A stretch of 64,000 nucleotides of DNA from contig NZ_SWCN01000013.1 in assembly GCF_005116575.1 (NCBI RefSeq), forward strand, positions 62,001-126,000. Direction: 5' to 3'. A program made the position numbers and the translations under genes. Source of the stretch: Desulforhopalus sp. IMCC35007 (GTDB lineage: Bacteria; Desulfobacterota; Desulfobulbia; Desulfobulbales; Desulfocapsaceae). Within the stretch, counting starts at the first letter, position 1. Each line of letters opens with the position of its first letter. Positions 54,563-63,035 of the stretch are shown piece after piece. The notes beneath the pieces were generated by a model. It was not told the origin of the DNA. It did no database searches and was given only the letters and a program-made list of their open reading frames with translations.

Positions 54563-55884
54563 GATTCATTGTCTCCGGTGATCCAGTTGTAACGCTCCCC
54601 GTGAACCATTTCATGGTTGCAGAAATGAAGGAGTTGAACGATGGGACGTTGTGCAGGGCAGACGTCGGCACATAAACCACACTCATGACAGGCTTCGGGT
54701 TGCAGGGCCCTTGCGTTTTTAAGCTCGCCGAATTCAATAATCCGGTTCACCAGGTGAACCTGGATGCCAACCGGACACACTCGGGTGCAGCGCCCGCAGT
54801 TAATGCAGGGGGCCAGGGGGTCAAAAGGGTTGACATCTTCTGCGATGAGGTGGAGCCCGTTATTGTAGGTAAGTGGCGTGGTGTCAGAAAATTGCGCGAA
54901 ACCCATCATGGGGCCACCCACAACCGGTCGGGTGTAGTCGTCGATCTTCAAACCCTGGCTGGCCAGGATATGCCGGATTGAACTGCCAAGAGGGAAACGG
55001 ACGGTCACGGCCTTGTCTAAACCGCTGCCGCTTATAGTCAGACACTTCTGGGTAAACGGAGATGTACCGTTCAGAGCATCGACCATGGCCAGCAGGTATT
55101 CAACGTCGAGGACAGCGATACCATGAAAGCGGTAACTCTCGCGGTTTGGGATTCGGCGGCCAAGAAAACGGGAAACAACTTCTCGTTCAATACGGCCGGT
55201 GTAATGTTCTGGTAAAAAGACAACCTCGGCCAGGCCCTCAAACTTTGTTGCAGCCCAGTTACGGTGAGCTTCAGGAGCTGTGAGGCAGATTCGGGCATCG
55301 GGAAGTAGCTCGCCAATGCATCTTAAGCCCTCGGTGACCTTATCCGCCTGTTGTTCCAGAAGAAGCTGGGAGGTGAGGATGGTTGTTTCCTGACGTACAC
55401 CGGTAATTACCACGGTCGTAACGGGAGGGAGTTCTGGAAGCTTTTCCTCCTCGAGATACTCACGTCCGGACATGGCCCAAGGGGGGGCAACTCCTGCGGA
55501 ACGCAGCCTGTCCATGGCTGCTTTAAGATCGTTGGTTGAGACCGGACCATCGAAACGTTCATACGCTGGCATGCCAGGGCTGCCATCATTTTCGATGACA
55601 ATTGCCGCCGAATAAAAACTCTGGGCGGTCCAGATGCTGGTCATTTCTGTGACCTTGCCACTGATCGAGGCGCAAACACAGTTACCGATTCTAGATTTGC
55701 CGATAACCTGACCTTTGCTGACGAAGTCGCCAACTTCCACGGTGGGTTGGTACCGAACCCGTCCCGGGTAGACCAGAGGGATGACGACGTGATCCGGGTC
55801 GCTTAGCTGGTGAATTTCTGGATCATAGTCAGCCAGAAGAGGTACCAGCGGTTTTTTACTAAATAATTTCAACAGTCCCTGCAT
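54559..55884 (-). CDS. rnfC: RnfC-like subunit without the usual FMN/NADH motif
   Basis: 441 aa from the ATG at 55884 (gaggat upstream); the frame extends further but overlaps the cytochrome gene. The barrel-sandwich part PTVEVGDFVSKGQVIGK, the SLBB region (GSGLDKAVTVRFPLG; VGGPMMG) and two [4Fe-4S] motifs (CINCGRCTRVCP; CHECGLCADVCPAQRP) identify RnfC. In ordinary RnfC the middle carries GxGGAGFPTxxKL and INGAECEPY for FMN and NADH. Here the region reads SAGVAPPWAMSGREYLEEE and VVITGVRQETTILTS, so that nucleotide site seems lost. It may instead take electrons to or from the cytochrome or the fused RnfB flavoprotein. Confidence 0.9.
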   Translation of the reverse strand: MQGLLKLFSKKPLVPLLADYDPEIHQLSDPDHVVIPLVYPGRVRYQPTVEVGDFVSKGQVIGKSRIGNCVCASISGKVTEMTSIWTAQSFYSAAIVIENDGSPGMPAYERFDGPVSTNDLKAAMDRLRSAGVAPPWAMSGREYLEEEKLPELPPVTTVVITGVRQETTILTSQLLLEQQADKVTEGLRCIGELLPDARICLTAPEAHRNWAATKFEGLAEVVFLPEHYTGRIEREVVSRFLGRRIPNRESYRFHGIAVLDVEYLLAMVDALNGTSPFTQKCLTISGSGLDKAVTVRFPLGSSIRHILASQGLKIDDYTRPVVGGPMMGFAQFSDTTPLTYNNGLHLIAEDVNPFDPLAPCINCGRCTRVCPVGIQVHLVNRIIEFGELKNARALQPEACHECGLCADVCPAQRPIVQLLHFCNHEMVHGERYNWITGDNES

Positions 55885-55894
55885 GACAACATCC

Positions 55895-56527
55895 TCATCG
55901 TAAATGACATGCCCCGCAGGACACGTCTCCACCTTTAGTGGTGAATCTGTCCGGAAGGGTCTCTAAGTGGCAGTTTATGCAATTTGTATGGTAAACCTCA
56001 GATACAGCTTGCGGTGTATGGCATCCCAGACAGGTGTGGTCTTCAATTTCAAGATACTCGTCATGCGCCATCATATCCGGGGTAAAGCTGTCATCGTGGC
56101 ATTGGCTGCATTGGTTGGTATGGGTCTCGCTGGGCTGTGCTCCAGGGTGACATTCTCTACAGGATACCGGTTCAGGGCTCGCGGGATTTTCGGCGTGGCA
56201 CTTACTGCAATCACGGCTATGGATTTCTTTGAGTTCCGCATGCTTGTACTCGCTGGGTACCACATCATCACCGTGGCACTCCTGACAGCTGGTTGCCTGG
56301 GCGGCAGAATAGAGGTCATGATGACATTTGGCACAGGATTCAGCGGAACCGCTATGCTGTCCATGGTCAAAGAGTACAGAGCCCGCCGTGTTTCTGAAAT
56401 AGTGGCGGTCTGTTGTTGGCACATCCTTTTTGGCCATGCAGCCAATAACGGCCCCGATGACTGCGACAAGCATGACCATTGTCAGTGATCTTGTCCAGTT
56501 TTTACGATTATGATTATTACCACTCAT
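55895..56527 (-). CDS. Octahaem c-type cytochrome of the rnf operon
   Basis: 210 aa with eight CxxCH motifs (CAKCH, CQECH, CSKCH, CRECH, CSQCH, CLGCH, CINCH, CGACH). Many extra His (for example FDHGQH, YKHAELKEIH) can serve as second axial ligands, as in class III cytochromes. The N-terminus has a helix (TMVMLVAVIGAVIGC) that ends in a possible lipobox VIGC30, so it may be a periplasmic lipoprotein, or remain anchored by the helix. First energy-coupling gene of the rnf operon, 10 nt before rnfC. Multihaem cytochromes at this place occur in other Rnf clusters that reduce a membrane or periplasmic acceptor. Confidence 0.93.
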   Translation of the reverse strand: MSGNNHNRKNWTRSLTMVMLVAVIGAVIGCMAKKDVPTTDRHYFRNTAGSVLFDHGQHSGSAESCAKCHHDLYSAAQATSCQECHGDDVVPSEYKHAELKEIHSRDCSKCHAENPASPEPVSCRECHPGAQPSETHTNQCSQCHDDSFTPDMMAHDEYLEIEDHTCLGCHTPQAVSEVYHTNCINCHLETLPDRFTTKGGDVSCGACHLR

Positions 56528-56993
56528 GACTATCCCTTAAAATAAGTCGTTCATTGTCCTCATCACTCATTTTGTACCATCGGCAGGTACGACGAACGCA
56601 GACAACGAGGTTTAATTTTTTTGAATCTGAGACGGAAACGTTAAAGGCCATCATCTTGCAGTTATCCTGGATGCAGATTTCACCCGGCACGATAAATGAG
56701 GTGTCACAATGGGGGCATTGCACGTTGGCCAGCTCTTCGTGATCTTCTACCTGCATGGCGGTTTCCCGGTCCAGAACGTTGAGATACGGAGACATTCTGC
56801 TGATGCCGACCTCGCCGCTCTTACTGGTTATTTTGAAAACCGCCTTGTTACCCTCATTGAGAGCTTTTCCGCAATGGGGACACCAGCAACTGAGGTAGGT
56901 GTCCTTATTGATATGGGAGCGCTTCATCAGTGAATTCTCACTCCTAATCTCGTCTTTCATGCGGTTCTTTGCATCCGAATCTTTGTCTTTCAT
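56517..56993 (-). CDS. Zinc-ribbon protein at the head of the rnf operon
   Basis: 158 aa, start fixed by ggag 6 nt before the ATG at 56993. Cysteine pairs CWCPHCGKAL and VQCPHCDTSF form one or two zinc ribbons. CIQDNCKMMAF and VCVRRTCRWYKM are further Cx4C pairs. No membrane segment or signal peptide. Its last 11 nt overlap the cytochrome gene, so the two are co-translated. It may be an assembly or regulatory factor for the Rnf/cytochrome system. No family named. Confidence 0.7.
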   Translation of the reverse strand: MKDKDSDAKNRMKDEIRSENSLMKRSHINKDTYLSCWCPHCGKALNEGNKAVFKITSKSGEVGISRMSPYLNVLDRETAMQVEDHEELANVQCPHCDTSFIVPGEICIQDNCKMMAFNVSVSDSKKLNLVVCVRRTCRWYKMSDEDNERLILRDSHEW

Positions 56994-57533
56994 CGTGAAC
57001 TCCGTAACTTGGTGTTTGCTGACTCTGATTGGTTAACTCGATAAACTAAAAAATAATAAAAGATTAAATCTGTAATATGTTGGTGATTTTTGTTCAAATG
57101 CACTGAAAGAGATGTCTTGAAAAGCAGATTTGTCACACCAGTTTAATCATCTAAAGTCGACGAACTTAGTCAATCCAAGCGATCAAAGCAACTTATTTTT
57201 TAAAGGCCAACTTGTTTTCGTTCCTTGGTTTTATTGAGTTAGCGGAGTGAATGAGAGTTTTTCTTTATACCATTCATGTAACTACCTGACTGGTAATATT
57301 TTGAATAGATTTATGACGGTACATTCTATCCTTGGGGCGTTAAATTCAACTCGAATAATGGCAAGAGCAAGGGAAACAAAATAGAAGAGATTATTATAGT
57401 GGTGCGGTTTATTCTTGTCAGGCTAAGCTGGCTGACAGTTCCGCAAATCATGTGCGTAATCTGCAGAAACAGAAAAAGGGATATCACTTTTACGGTGATA
57501 TCCCTTTTAGCTGATTAATAAAATAATCCTTAA
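56994..57533. other. Intergenic region between rnf and pilus operons
   Basis: About 540 bp, AT-rich. It should contain the rnf promoter on the minus strand and holds the pilin-operon terminator (57474-57508). No gene or riboswitch recognised in it. Confidence 0.5.
57474..57508 (-). terminator. Terminator of the pilin gene
   Basis: aaaagggatatcac and gtgatatccctttt form a perfect 14-bp stem around ttttacg. On the minus strand the stem ends in tttt. It lies 26 bp after the pilin stop. Confidence 0.95.
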
Positions 57534-58157
57534 TTACGGTAAATTAATCGTGTAGGCAGCGTTTACAGTCGTAGTTGTTGAGGCGTTTGGCCAGGCTGAA
57601 CCGTTTGCGTCAGTATACTGCCTGAAGTTCCCTTTTTCAGCATCTGCTTCACCGTCGACCATGGTATCAATTGCGATTGCGAGGTCTGTAGGCATGCCGG
57701 TAAAGTAGAGCGCATTACGATATCTTAATTCTCTATGACTGTAGAGATAATATAAATGCATAGTCATGGTTGCGGACCCGGAGTAGGTGCCTGTGTAGGT
57801 GTACTGACCATTACTGGTGACGTTGCTGACAATCTCAGTGAGACCGACGGCTTTTAAGGCGTTGTTGATATTTGTAAAATCGGTTCCCGCTACATTGTCA
57901 AACTGGCCATTTTTTGTAGCTACAGATCCACCGTTGGCAGTACCGTCGCCTAGAAGATTTCCTGTGCGGTCAAAGTAGGAGGCTATGGATAGTTCCCACT
58001 CTTTCACAAATGTGGTGTAAAACTTTTTCTGTTTTGCGCTGTTGAGTACGTCTTTGCCTTTAATAACTGCACCAAGTATCAAGCCGATAATGACCAATAC
58101 AATTGCCATTTCAATAAGGGTAAAGCCCTTATCATTTTTGAGTATTTTTGCTCGCAT
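57534..58157 (-). CDS. Type IV pilin-like protein under riboswitch control
   Basis: 207 aa. Prepilin leader MRAKILKNDKGFTLIEMAIV: cleavage after Gly11 and Glu at mature position 5, followed by a hydrophobic helix. The C-terminal part is rich in Thr/Asn/Gly and lacks the Cys pair of classic major pilins. ATG after caggggg. It is separated by about 335 bp from the pseudopilin genes, and this gap holds a GEMM-I riboswitch. Likely major or extra pilin of an MSHA-like pilus or pseudopilus, assembled across the inner membrane and emerging through the secretin. Confidence 0.88.
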   Translation of the reverse strand: MRAKILKNDKGFTLIEMAIVLVIIGLILGAVIKGKDVLNSAKQKKFYTTFVKEWELSIASYFDRTGNLLGDGTANGGSVATKNGQFDNVAGTDFTNINNALKAVGLTEIVSNVTSNGQYTYTGTYSGSATMTMHLYYLYSHRELRYRNALYFTGMPTDLAIAIDTMVDGEADAEKGNFRQYTDANGSAWPNASTTTTVNAAYTINLP

Positions 58158-58192
58158 TTTTTCCCCCTGAAATTTTCATACTAAATGTTTGA

Positions 58193-58277
58193 TCGAGCAG
58201 CAACCCGGCTATCCATTTCTGGACCCGTGGCTTTCCGTCCCCACTTTACAATGGGTTTGGCTTTTTCCGACACAGAG
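58193..58277 (-). promoter_or_regulatory. GEMM-I cyclic dinucleotide riboswitch
   Basis: The minus-strand transcript contains the GEMM-I core in order: gccaaaccc, a stem with a guaa (GNRA) tetraloop, gtggggacggaaagccacgg, then the second stem and agccgggttgc. The strings AAACC, GGGAC-n-AAAGCC and AGCCGGGUUGC match the GEMM-I consensus. It lies 36 nt before the pilin ATG. It should bind c-di-GMP, or 3',3'-cGAMP as in the Geobacter GEMM-Ib subgroup; the specificity position needs a proper alignment. No terminator is seen between it and the ATG, which suggests control of translation or of an overlapping fold. Confidence 0.92.
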
Positions 58278-58492
58278 TAAATCCTGAAAGTATTATAGCA
58301 CAAATGATGCCAGTAGTAGAGGAAGGAGGAAATAAAAAAACAAATGCTGTAAATACAGAACGATATTGGGTGTAATTGAACTGTTGGTTCCTGGCCAGGT
58401 AAAGAAATGGTAAAAAAATGTGAGTGTCTGTAGTAACTTATAATAGGAATAACGTAATTGTAATTACGAGAAAGTGAGTGATTGTAATTACC
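58278..58492. other. Gap upstream of the riboswitch
   Basis: About 215 bp after the pseudopilin stop on the minus strand, AT-rich, presumably holding the promoter of the pilin transcript. No clear element. Confidence 0.35.
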
Positions 58493-59329
58493 TTAATCCT
58501 CAGCCAGCGTGCATGAGGGGGGAACCTGCAAAAGCTTTATTCTTCCGTCCTGGTCACCATCAACAAGAAGGGCCGTGTCATAGTCAATTTCGCAGGTGGC
58601 ATCAACGGTTACGCAGTTGTCTGTGGTTGAACCAAGGCTGAATTGCTGATTGTAATTAATAATTCCGACATCAGTATCATTGTCTATGGCTGCACCGTAT
58701 GAGCATATGGTCTGTCCTGTCTGGTTGTCGAGGACAATTGTGCAGCTTATAAGTTGAGCGAGTTCGTCCACAGTAACATACTGTACGATATCATCAAATT
58801 GTTGCGTTGGATCGTTGAGGTCTACGGTGTACAGGTCAATTTCTGTTCCGTAATTGTAAATTCTCACCTCGAGATCTGCCCCGTTGCCGTCAACATTTAC
58901 TGGTGCCTCCAGCTGTCTGTTGAAGTTGTGACCAACAGAGGAGATAACAAAGGCAATATTGTCTTTTTTCTTGCTGGTACAATCCCCGTCAAGACAAACG
59001 GCAAGTCCGGTCTGATCGGTGCCCCCGGCAAGCCAGGTGCAGATATCCTGACCTGCGAGCAGCGGTGACGGGATATAGACAAGGTTGTTCTGCCAGGGAT
59101 CAATGGTGTGTCCGATCTCATTCAGGTTTACAGCAAGTGTCCGATTCTGGACAAAATCACCCTTTAGTTCGTCTCTTGCGGTGAGAACTATCTGTCGTCC
59201 TTCGGAGAGCTTGTTTTTCTTGGTCATCGAAATGATAAGTGGTGCGATTGTACCAAGGATCAGGCCCAGAATGACCAGGACGATGGACAGTTCAATAAGT
59301 GTAAAGCCTTGTTTATTTGTTGATTTCAT
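58493..59329 (-). CDS. Type IV pilus/T2SS-like pseudopilin
   Basis: 278 aa. Leader MKSTNKQGFTLIELSIVLVI with Gly8 before the cut and Glu at mature +5. The large C-terminal domain is Asp-rich and has several Cys (DICTWLAGG, AVCLDGDCTS, TICSYG, DNCVTVDATCE) that may form disulfides. Probably a minor pilin. Its start overlaps the previous pseudopilin gene by 17 bp. Confidence 0.87.
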   Translation of the reverse strand: MKSTNKQGFTLIELSIVLVILGLILGTIAPLIISMTKKNKLSEGRQIVLTARDELKGDFVQNRTLAVNLNEIGHTIDPWQNNLVYIPSPLLAGQDICTWLAGGTDQTGLAVCLDGDCTSKKKDNIAFVISSVGHNFNRQLEAPVNVDGNGADLEVRIYNYGTEIDLYTVDLNDPTQQFDDIVQYVTVDELAQLISCTIVLDNQTGQTICSYGAAIDNDTDVGIINYNQQFSLGSTTDNCVTVDATCEIDYDTALLVDGDQDGRIKLLQVPPSCTLAED

Positions 59330-59816
59330 AGATGAGTATGCTTTTGCTGGTGGCCCGGCAGAGATCGTCCCCGCCTGAACAATCCCATAGAGTTGTTGTT
59401 GAGCTGATGGTTATGGTTCCATCCGGCCCGCCGCTGGCGAGTATCCAGGCTGTATCTGGATGGTCGCCAGTTTCGTCTCTGAGCGTTTTTGTCGTAACCG
59501 CAGATACCTCCTGGTTATCGCCAGTGTTGTAGTAAATGATACTGTTGCCCCATGGGTCCAGTACCGCGCAGTGTCTGGTAAAGTATGCCTGGGGTGGGAT
59601 AGTCCCCGAATGAATGACGTAATTACTCAGACAATCGGATACCGATGTGAGTGTGGTTTTCACAGCTGAGATCTGTTGAGATGTTTTCATGGACATCCAG
59701 GCTACAAGGCCAAAGCTGAGCAGCAACCCCATAATAGTTATCACCAAGGCAAGTTCGATAAGAGTGAACCCACGTTGTTGGTGATTTTGTGTGTCTGTTA
59801 CTGAGAAATTATACAA
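59313..59816 (-). CDS. Pseudopilin with GFTLIE leader
   Basis: 167 aa. The leader has a basic/polar start and QQRGFTLIELALVITIMG. C-terminal Cys pairs (SDCLSNY, RHCAVLDPWG; WDCSGGDDLC) fit a minor pilin, and the LDPWGN text resembles GspG/MshB-type proteins. Alternative starts inside the leader are possible; ATG 59816 is chosen as the only Met before the leader. Confidence 0.85.
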   Translation of the reverse strand: MYNFSVTDTQNHQQRGFTLIELALVITIMGLLLSFGLVAWMSMKTSQQISAVKTTLTSVSDCLSNYVIHSGTIPPQAYFTRHCAVLDPWGNSIIYYNTGDNQEVSAVTTKTLRDETGDHPDTAWILASGGPDGTITISSTTTLWDCSGGDDLCRATSKSILIYEINK

Positions 59817-59868
59817 CAGTTTGCTCCCATCTAAAAGAAGTGTAGGCTCAGGTTGGGGTACAATGTAC

Positions 59869-60786
59869 TCATTTACGGGACAACATCTGTTGAATTATAC
59901 TGAGGTTAAGCCTGATATCACGGTCTTCAGGGGCTGCAATGCTTCCCGCTTTAAGTATTTCAAGAGCCTCTTCGGGGCGGTCGATCTCCATTAAGGCTGC
60001 CGCAAGATTGTTGGCAACATTGGGGTCTTTTGAGGTCTCCCATACTTTTCGATAGAGGGTAATTGCCCCTTCCCACTCTCCTTCATGGCGATACAGCTCA
60101 GCCTGGTGGAGCCACCTGCTCACCTTGGCCTTATCGTCGGCAAGTGCAGCAAGTCTTTGAGTCGGGAGAGGAGAGGGCTCGTCGAATATCTCCTCATCTG
60201 TAATTGCTTCAGCGATCTCAAGTTCATGAATATAAACGGTGGCACTACCTCCAGAAGGGTGCCTGGTAATTTCCACCTGAATTGAGGAGGGGTGTTTCTT
60301 GAGATCGTTGATGATATTTTCAAGGTTCATCACGATCGCATCTTGATTGGCGACATCAACACTCGTCAGGGCTGGCTGAGGGGCAACAAGTGCGGTCAGA
60401 CTCTCTGTATTACCTGAAGTGACAGTGACCGCGGGTTGTTCTGGGCTGACGGGTGTCGTCTCCTCTTGTGCAGGGACAGGGGGGGGCGGAATAACAGGTT
60501 GCTCAACCGAGATTGGCGGTGTCGTGGATTGGCTAACTTTTGCCTGGTTTGTCGGTGGGATTGTGGGCGAGGTGTCTCTGGTAAACCAGTTCTGCCACCA
60601 GGCGGTAAGAGCGACGGCAATACCGCCAAGAACCACGAGGGCAAGGGCCAACAGCACGATTCTCAGCCACGGGGAACGGTTTTTTTTGTTAACCGTCTCG
60701 TCGCCTGCCAGGATAAATACAGGTTCCTGTTCATCCTGGGCTGCGACCTCCTCCAGGCGGCTTATGACATCGTAGAGTTTACTCAT
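59869..60786 (-). CDS. MshN-like TPR protein of the pilus operon
   Basis: 305 aa. A short cytoplasmic N-terminus is followed by one helix (about 42-66, IVLLALALVVLGGIAVALTA), then a Pro/Thr/Glu-rich linker (about 70-140) and C-terminal TPR-like repeats (LHQAELYRHEGEWEGAITLY; LAAALMEIDRPEEALEILKA). This is the architecture of MshN, which sits between the secretin and ATPase genes in MSHA loci. The first ATG overlaps the secretin stop (ATGA). Confidence 0.8.
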   Translation of the reverse strand: MSKLYDVISRLEEVAAQDEQEPVFILAGDETVNKKNRSPWLRIVLLALALVVLGGIAVALTAWWQNWFTRDTSPTIPPTNQAKVSQSTTPPISVEQPVIPPPPVPAQEETTPVSPEQPAVTVTSGNTESLTALVAPQPALTSVDVANQDAIVMNLENIINDLKKHPSSIQVEITRHPSGGSATVYIHELEIAEAITDEEIFDEPSPLPTQRLAALADDKAKVSRWLHQAELYRHEGEWEGAITLYRKVWETSKDPNVANNLAAALMEIDRPEEALEILKAGSIAAPEDRDIRLNLSIIQQMLSRK

Positions 60787-62408
60787 GATTCAATAACGTC
60801 AATTTTTAAAATGATAACCATCTCCACTGTCTCCTTGGATGTACTTGTTTCCTTGAAAAGCCGGCCAAGAAAAGGAAGGTCTCCGAGGATGGGCAGTCCT
60901 GTTTCCTCCTCCTGCTCCCGTTCCATGATCAGGCCGCCAAGGACAACAATATTTTTAGGATGAACATTGACTATGGTTGAGATCTCACGCAGGTTCACCG
61001 AGGGAAGGGTTATGCTGTACGAGTCGGTCTCACCGAGTTGCTGCTGATCTAAAGAGACGATTTCACTCTTTATCGGTACGATATGCAGGGTAACGGAGTT
61101 GTCATTTTTAATGATAGGTGTGACTCCCAGCAGGATACCATCAAAAATCGAACCGATCTCGGTGCTGATATCCTCAGTCTGGGTGTCCCCGCTTCCTTCA
61201 GTGGTTTTTGTCACACTTTTTAAATAAGATACTGATTGTCCGACACTTATTACGGCAGATTGGCCGTTCATAGCTTTTAGACGCGGATTGGAGAGAACTT
61301 TCAGGTTACCATATTTTTTCAGGGCACTGAAAACGGCATCGATTGAATAATCCTCGGTGTCTATGGCGATATTGTACAGAGATTCAGAGGCGTTGCCACT
61401 GACGTTAACCAGGGTCTGGGCAACATCGAGTATCGGTTCTGTACTTGTGTACAAAGAGAGGTTTTGCCAGTCAATTCCAAGTTTTTGGCTTTCGTTGAGG
61501 TCCACTTCGATTATCTGGGCCTCGATAACCACCTGCTTGGAATATTTTTTACGCAGGGTGTCAAGGTAGGCCTCCAGTTCGTAAATCAGGCGTGGGCGGG
61601 CTCTCATCATAATAGTACCCGTCTGCCTGTTAAGGAGAAACTCACCATTGTCTTTGAGTCGCTGGCCCACGGTTGTTTCAATGTTGGTGTAGATATCGGT
61701 GACCGACTCACTGATTGCACCCTGGACCTCGAATTTTCCGGTCAGGGGGCTTTGAACATCCTCACTGGAGCCACTGCTCCCACCAAGTACGTCTCCTCCT
61801 ACGCTGAAGCTAGACTGGTTGATACCGGCAGCAAAATCCAAATGAACGGTTTTGGTAAGATACGGTTCGATAAAAAGGGTGGAGTTATCCTCTCTCCAGC
61901 CGACATTGAAAATTGTGCAGATCGCATCAAGTATGGTTCTGACTTTAATTTCCTGATATTCTGCTGTGAGTTTATTGTTGCCAAGAAGAGATTCCAGTTC
62001 GGGGTCAAGCACAAGATTGAGTCCTGCAGCCCGTGCCAGGATTTGAAAAATGGGTCGATAGCCCTCTTCGGTAAAGCTTGCACTGATACGTTCACTGTCT
62101 AGAGGCGACAGTTCTTTGAATTTTGGTTTCAGAATAATCTTTTCTGGCTCATCGATGGGGGTTGCGTATCTTTTCTTCGGCTTGGCTGAGGCCGGTTGCT
62201 CCTGACTGAAAAGGGAGGGCTCGCTTTCCGGGTAAATAGACGGTACAGGCTCTGCTTGAGGCACAGCTTGTTTTTGTGAACAACCCTGCATGAGCAACAG
62301 GATTACAATGAGCAGGAGGCTCCGCAGAATCCAGTTAGTGCAGAGTGCTGTACCATGAGACAACCGGAAAGGTTTGAAAAGCAGACAGCGTTTAGACCGA
62401 TGATTCAT
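60783..62408 (-). CDS. mshL: MSHA/type II-like secretin lipoprotein
   Basis: 541 aa. Basic N-terminus, helix and lipobox LLMQGC. N-domain and secretin parts are visible: LLGNNKLTAEYQEIKVRTIL (N0), VVIEAQIIEVDLNESQKLGI, then the secretin core GVTPIIKNDNSVTLHIVPI, TLPSVNLREISTIVNVHP and VLGGLIMEREQEEETGLPIL. It forms the outer-membrane gate for the pilus. The order (inner-membrane PilN/O/P-like genes, secretin, TPR, pilins) matches MSHA loci. Confidence 0.9.
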   Translation of the reverse strand: MNHRSKRCLLFKPFRLSHGTALCTNWILRSLLLIVILLLMQGCSQKQAVPQAEPVPSIYPESEPSLFSQEQPASAKPKKRYATPIDEPEKIILKPKFKELSPLDSERISASFTEEGYRPIFQILARAAGLNLVLDPELESLLGNNKLTAEYQEIKVRTILDAICTIFNVGWREDNSTLFIEPYLTKTVHLDFAAGINQSSFSVGGDVLGGSSGSSEDVQSPLTGKFEVQGAISESVTDIYTNIETTVGQRLKDNGEFLLNRQTGTIMMRARPRLIYELEAYLDTLRKKYSKQVVIEAQIIEVDLNESQKLGIDWQNLSLYTSTEPILDVAQTLVNVSGNASESLYNIAIDTEDYSIDAVFSALKKYGNLKVLSNPRLKAMNGQSAVISVGQSVSYLKSVTKTTEGSGDTQTEDISTEIGSIFDGILLGVTPIIKNDNSVTLHIVPIKSEIVSLDQQQLGETDSYSITLPSVNLREISTIVNVHPKNIVVLGGLIMEREQEEETGLPILGDLPFLGRLFKETSTSKETVEMVIILKIDVIES

Positions 62409-62471
62409 AATGTGATCGTTCTCAGGTTATAATAATATTGTATGACAGAGGATGCAGTCGTGGCGGATTGT

Positions 62472-63035
62472 TCATTGCCTGCCTGCGTCTGGATTTTTCA
62501 TACCAGCCTCTGTTGTTTTGTCGTCTCTGTGGATTAATTTACCCGATTCCAGGGTAACCTTTTTTCCTGGGGCCAGGTGAAAGGTCTGTATTGGAGTTGA
62601 AAAGACGACTTCTCGCTCATTTATTTTTTCTACCGTAAAGCCTTCTCCCTGTTGTCCTTCGTGGTAAATTTTACCATTGATAAGACAGTAGTTGCCAAGT
62701 TTTCCCTGGGCTATGGTTGTTAAATGTATGTCCTGAAGAATGGCCGTTATTGGATTGTCGACTGTTTCTACCGGATCAAGAGGCTGTGGGGTGGCAGGCC
62801 GGAAAAATGGATCCCGTCCCGCGGACATGACCTTTGGCAGGAAACTTTTGAGTTGAGCTGTTGTATCCTCTTCTGGAATGTTCATCAGTGCCTGATGTAC
62901 GTGAAGTCTGGTTCCTGTGGAAAAAGGTCTGCTTTTACTGTTGAACCAGACTGCGACACAGACAGCTACCACTAAAAGGAGCAGTGGCAGTCCGGCAAGG
63001 ACACTGGCGCGGATATTGTTTACTGGCATGGACAT
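62472..63035 (-). CDS. PilP/MshK-like pilus assembly protein
   Basis: 187 aa; one N-terminal helix (SVLAGLPLLLLVVAVCVAVW). The periplasmic part has RDPFFRP, ITAILQDIHLTTIAQGKLGN, CLINGKIYHEGQQ and EREVVFSTPIQTFHLAPGKK. This is the beta-domain pattern of PilP/GspC-type proteins, which bind the secretin N-domains. It lies between a PilO-like gene (16-bp overlap) and the secretin gene. Confidence 0.75.
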   Translation of the reverse strand: MSMPVNNIRASVLAGLPLLLLVVAVCVAVWFNSKSRPFSTGTRLHVHQALMNIPEEDTTAQLKSFLPKVMSAGRDPFFRPATPQPLDPVETVDNPITAILQDIHLTTIAQGKLGNYCLINGKIYHEGQQGEGFTVEKINEREVVFSTPIQTFHLAPGKKVTLESGKLIHRDDKTTEAGMKNPDAGRQ

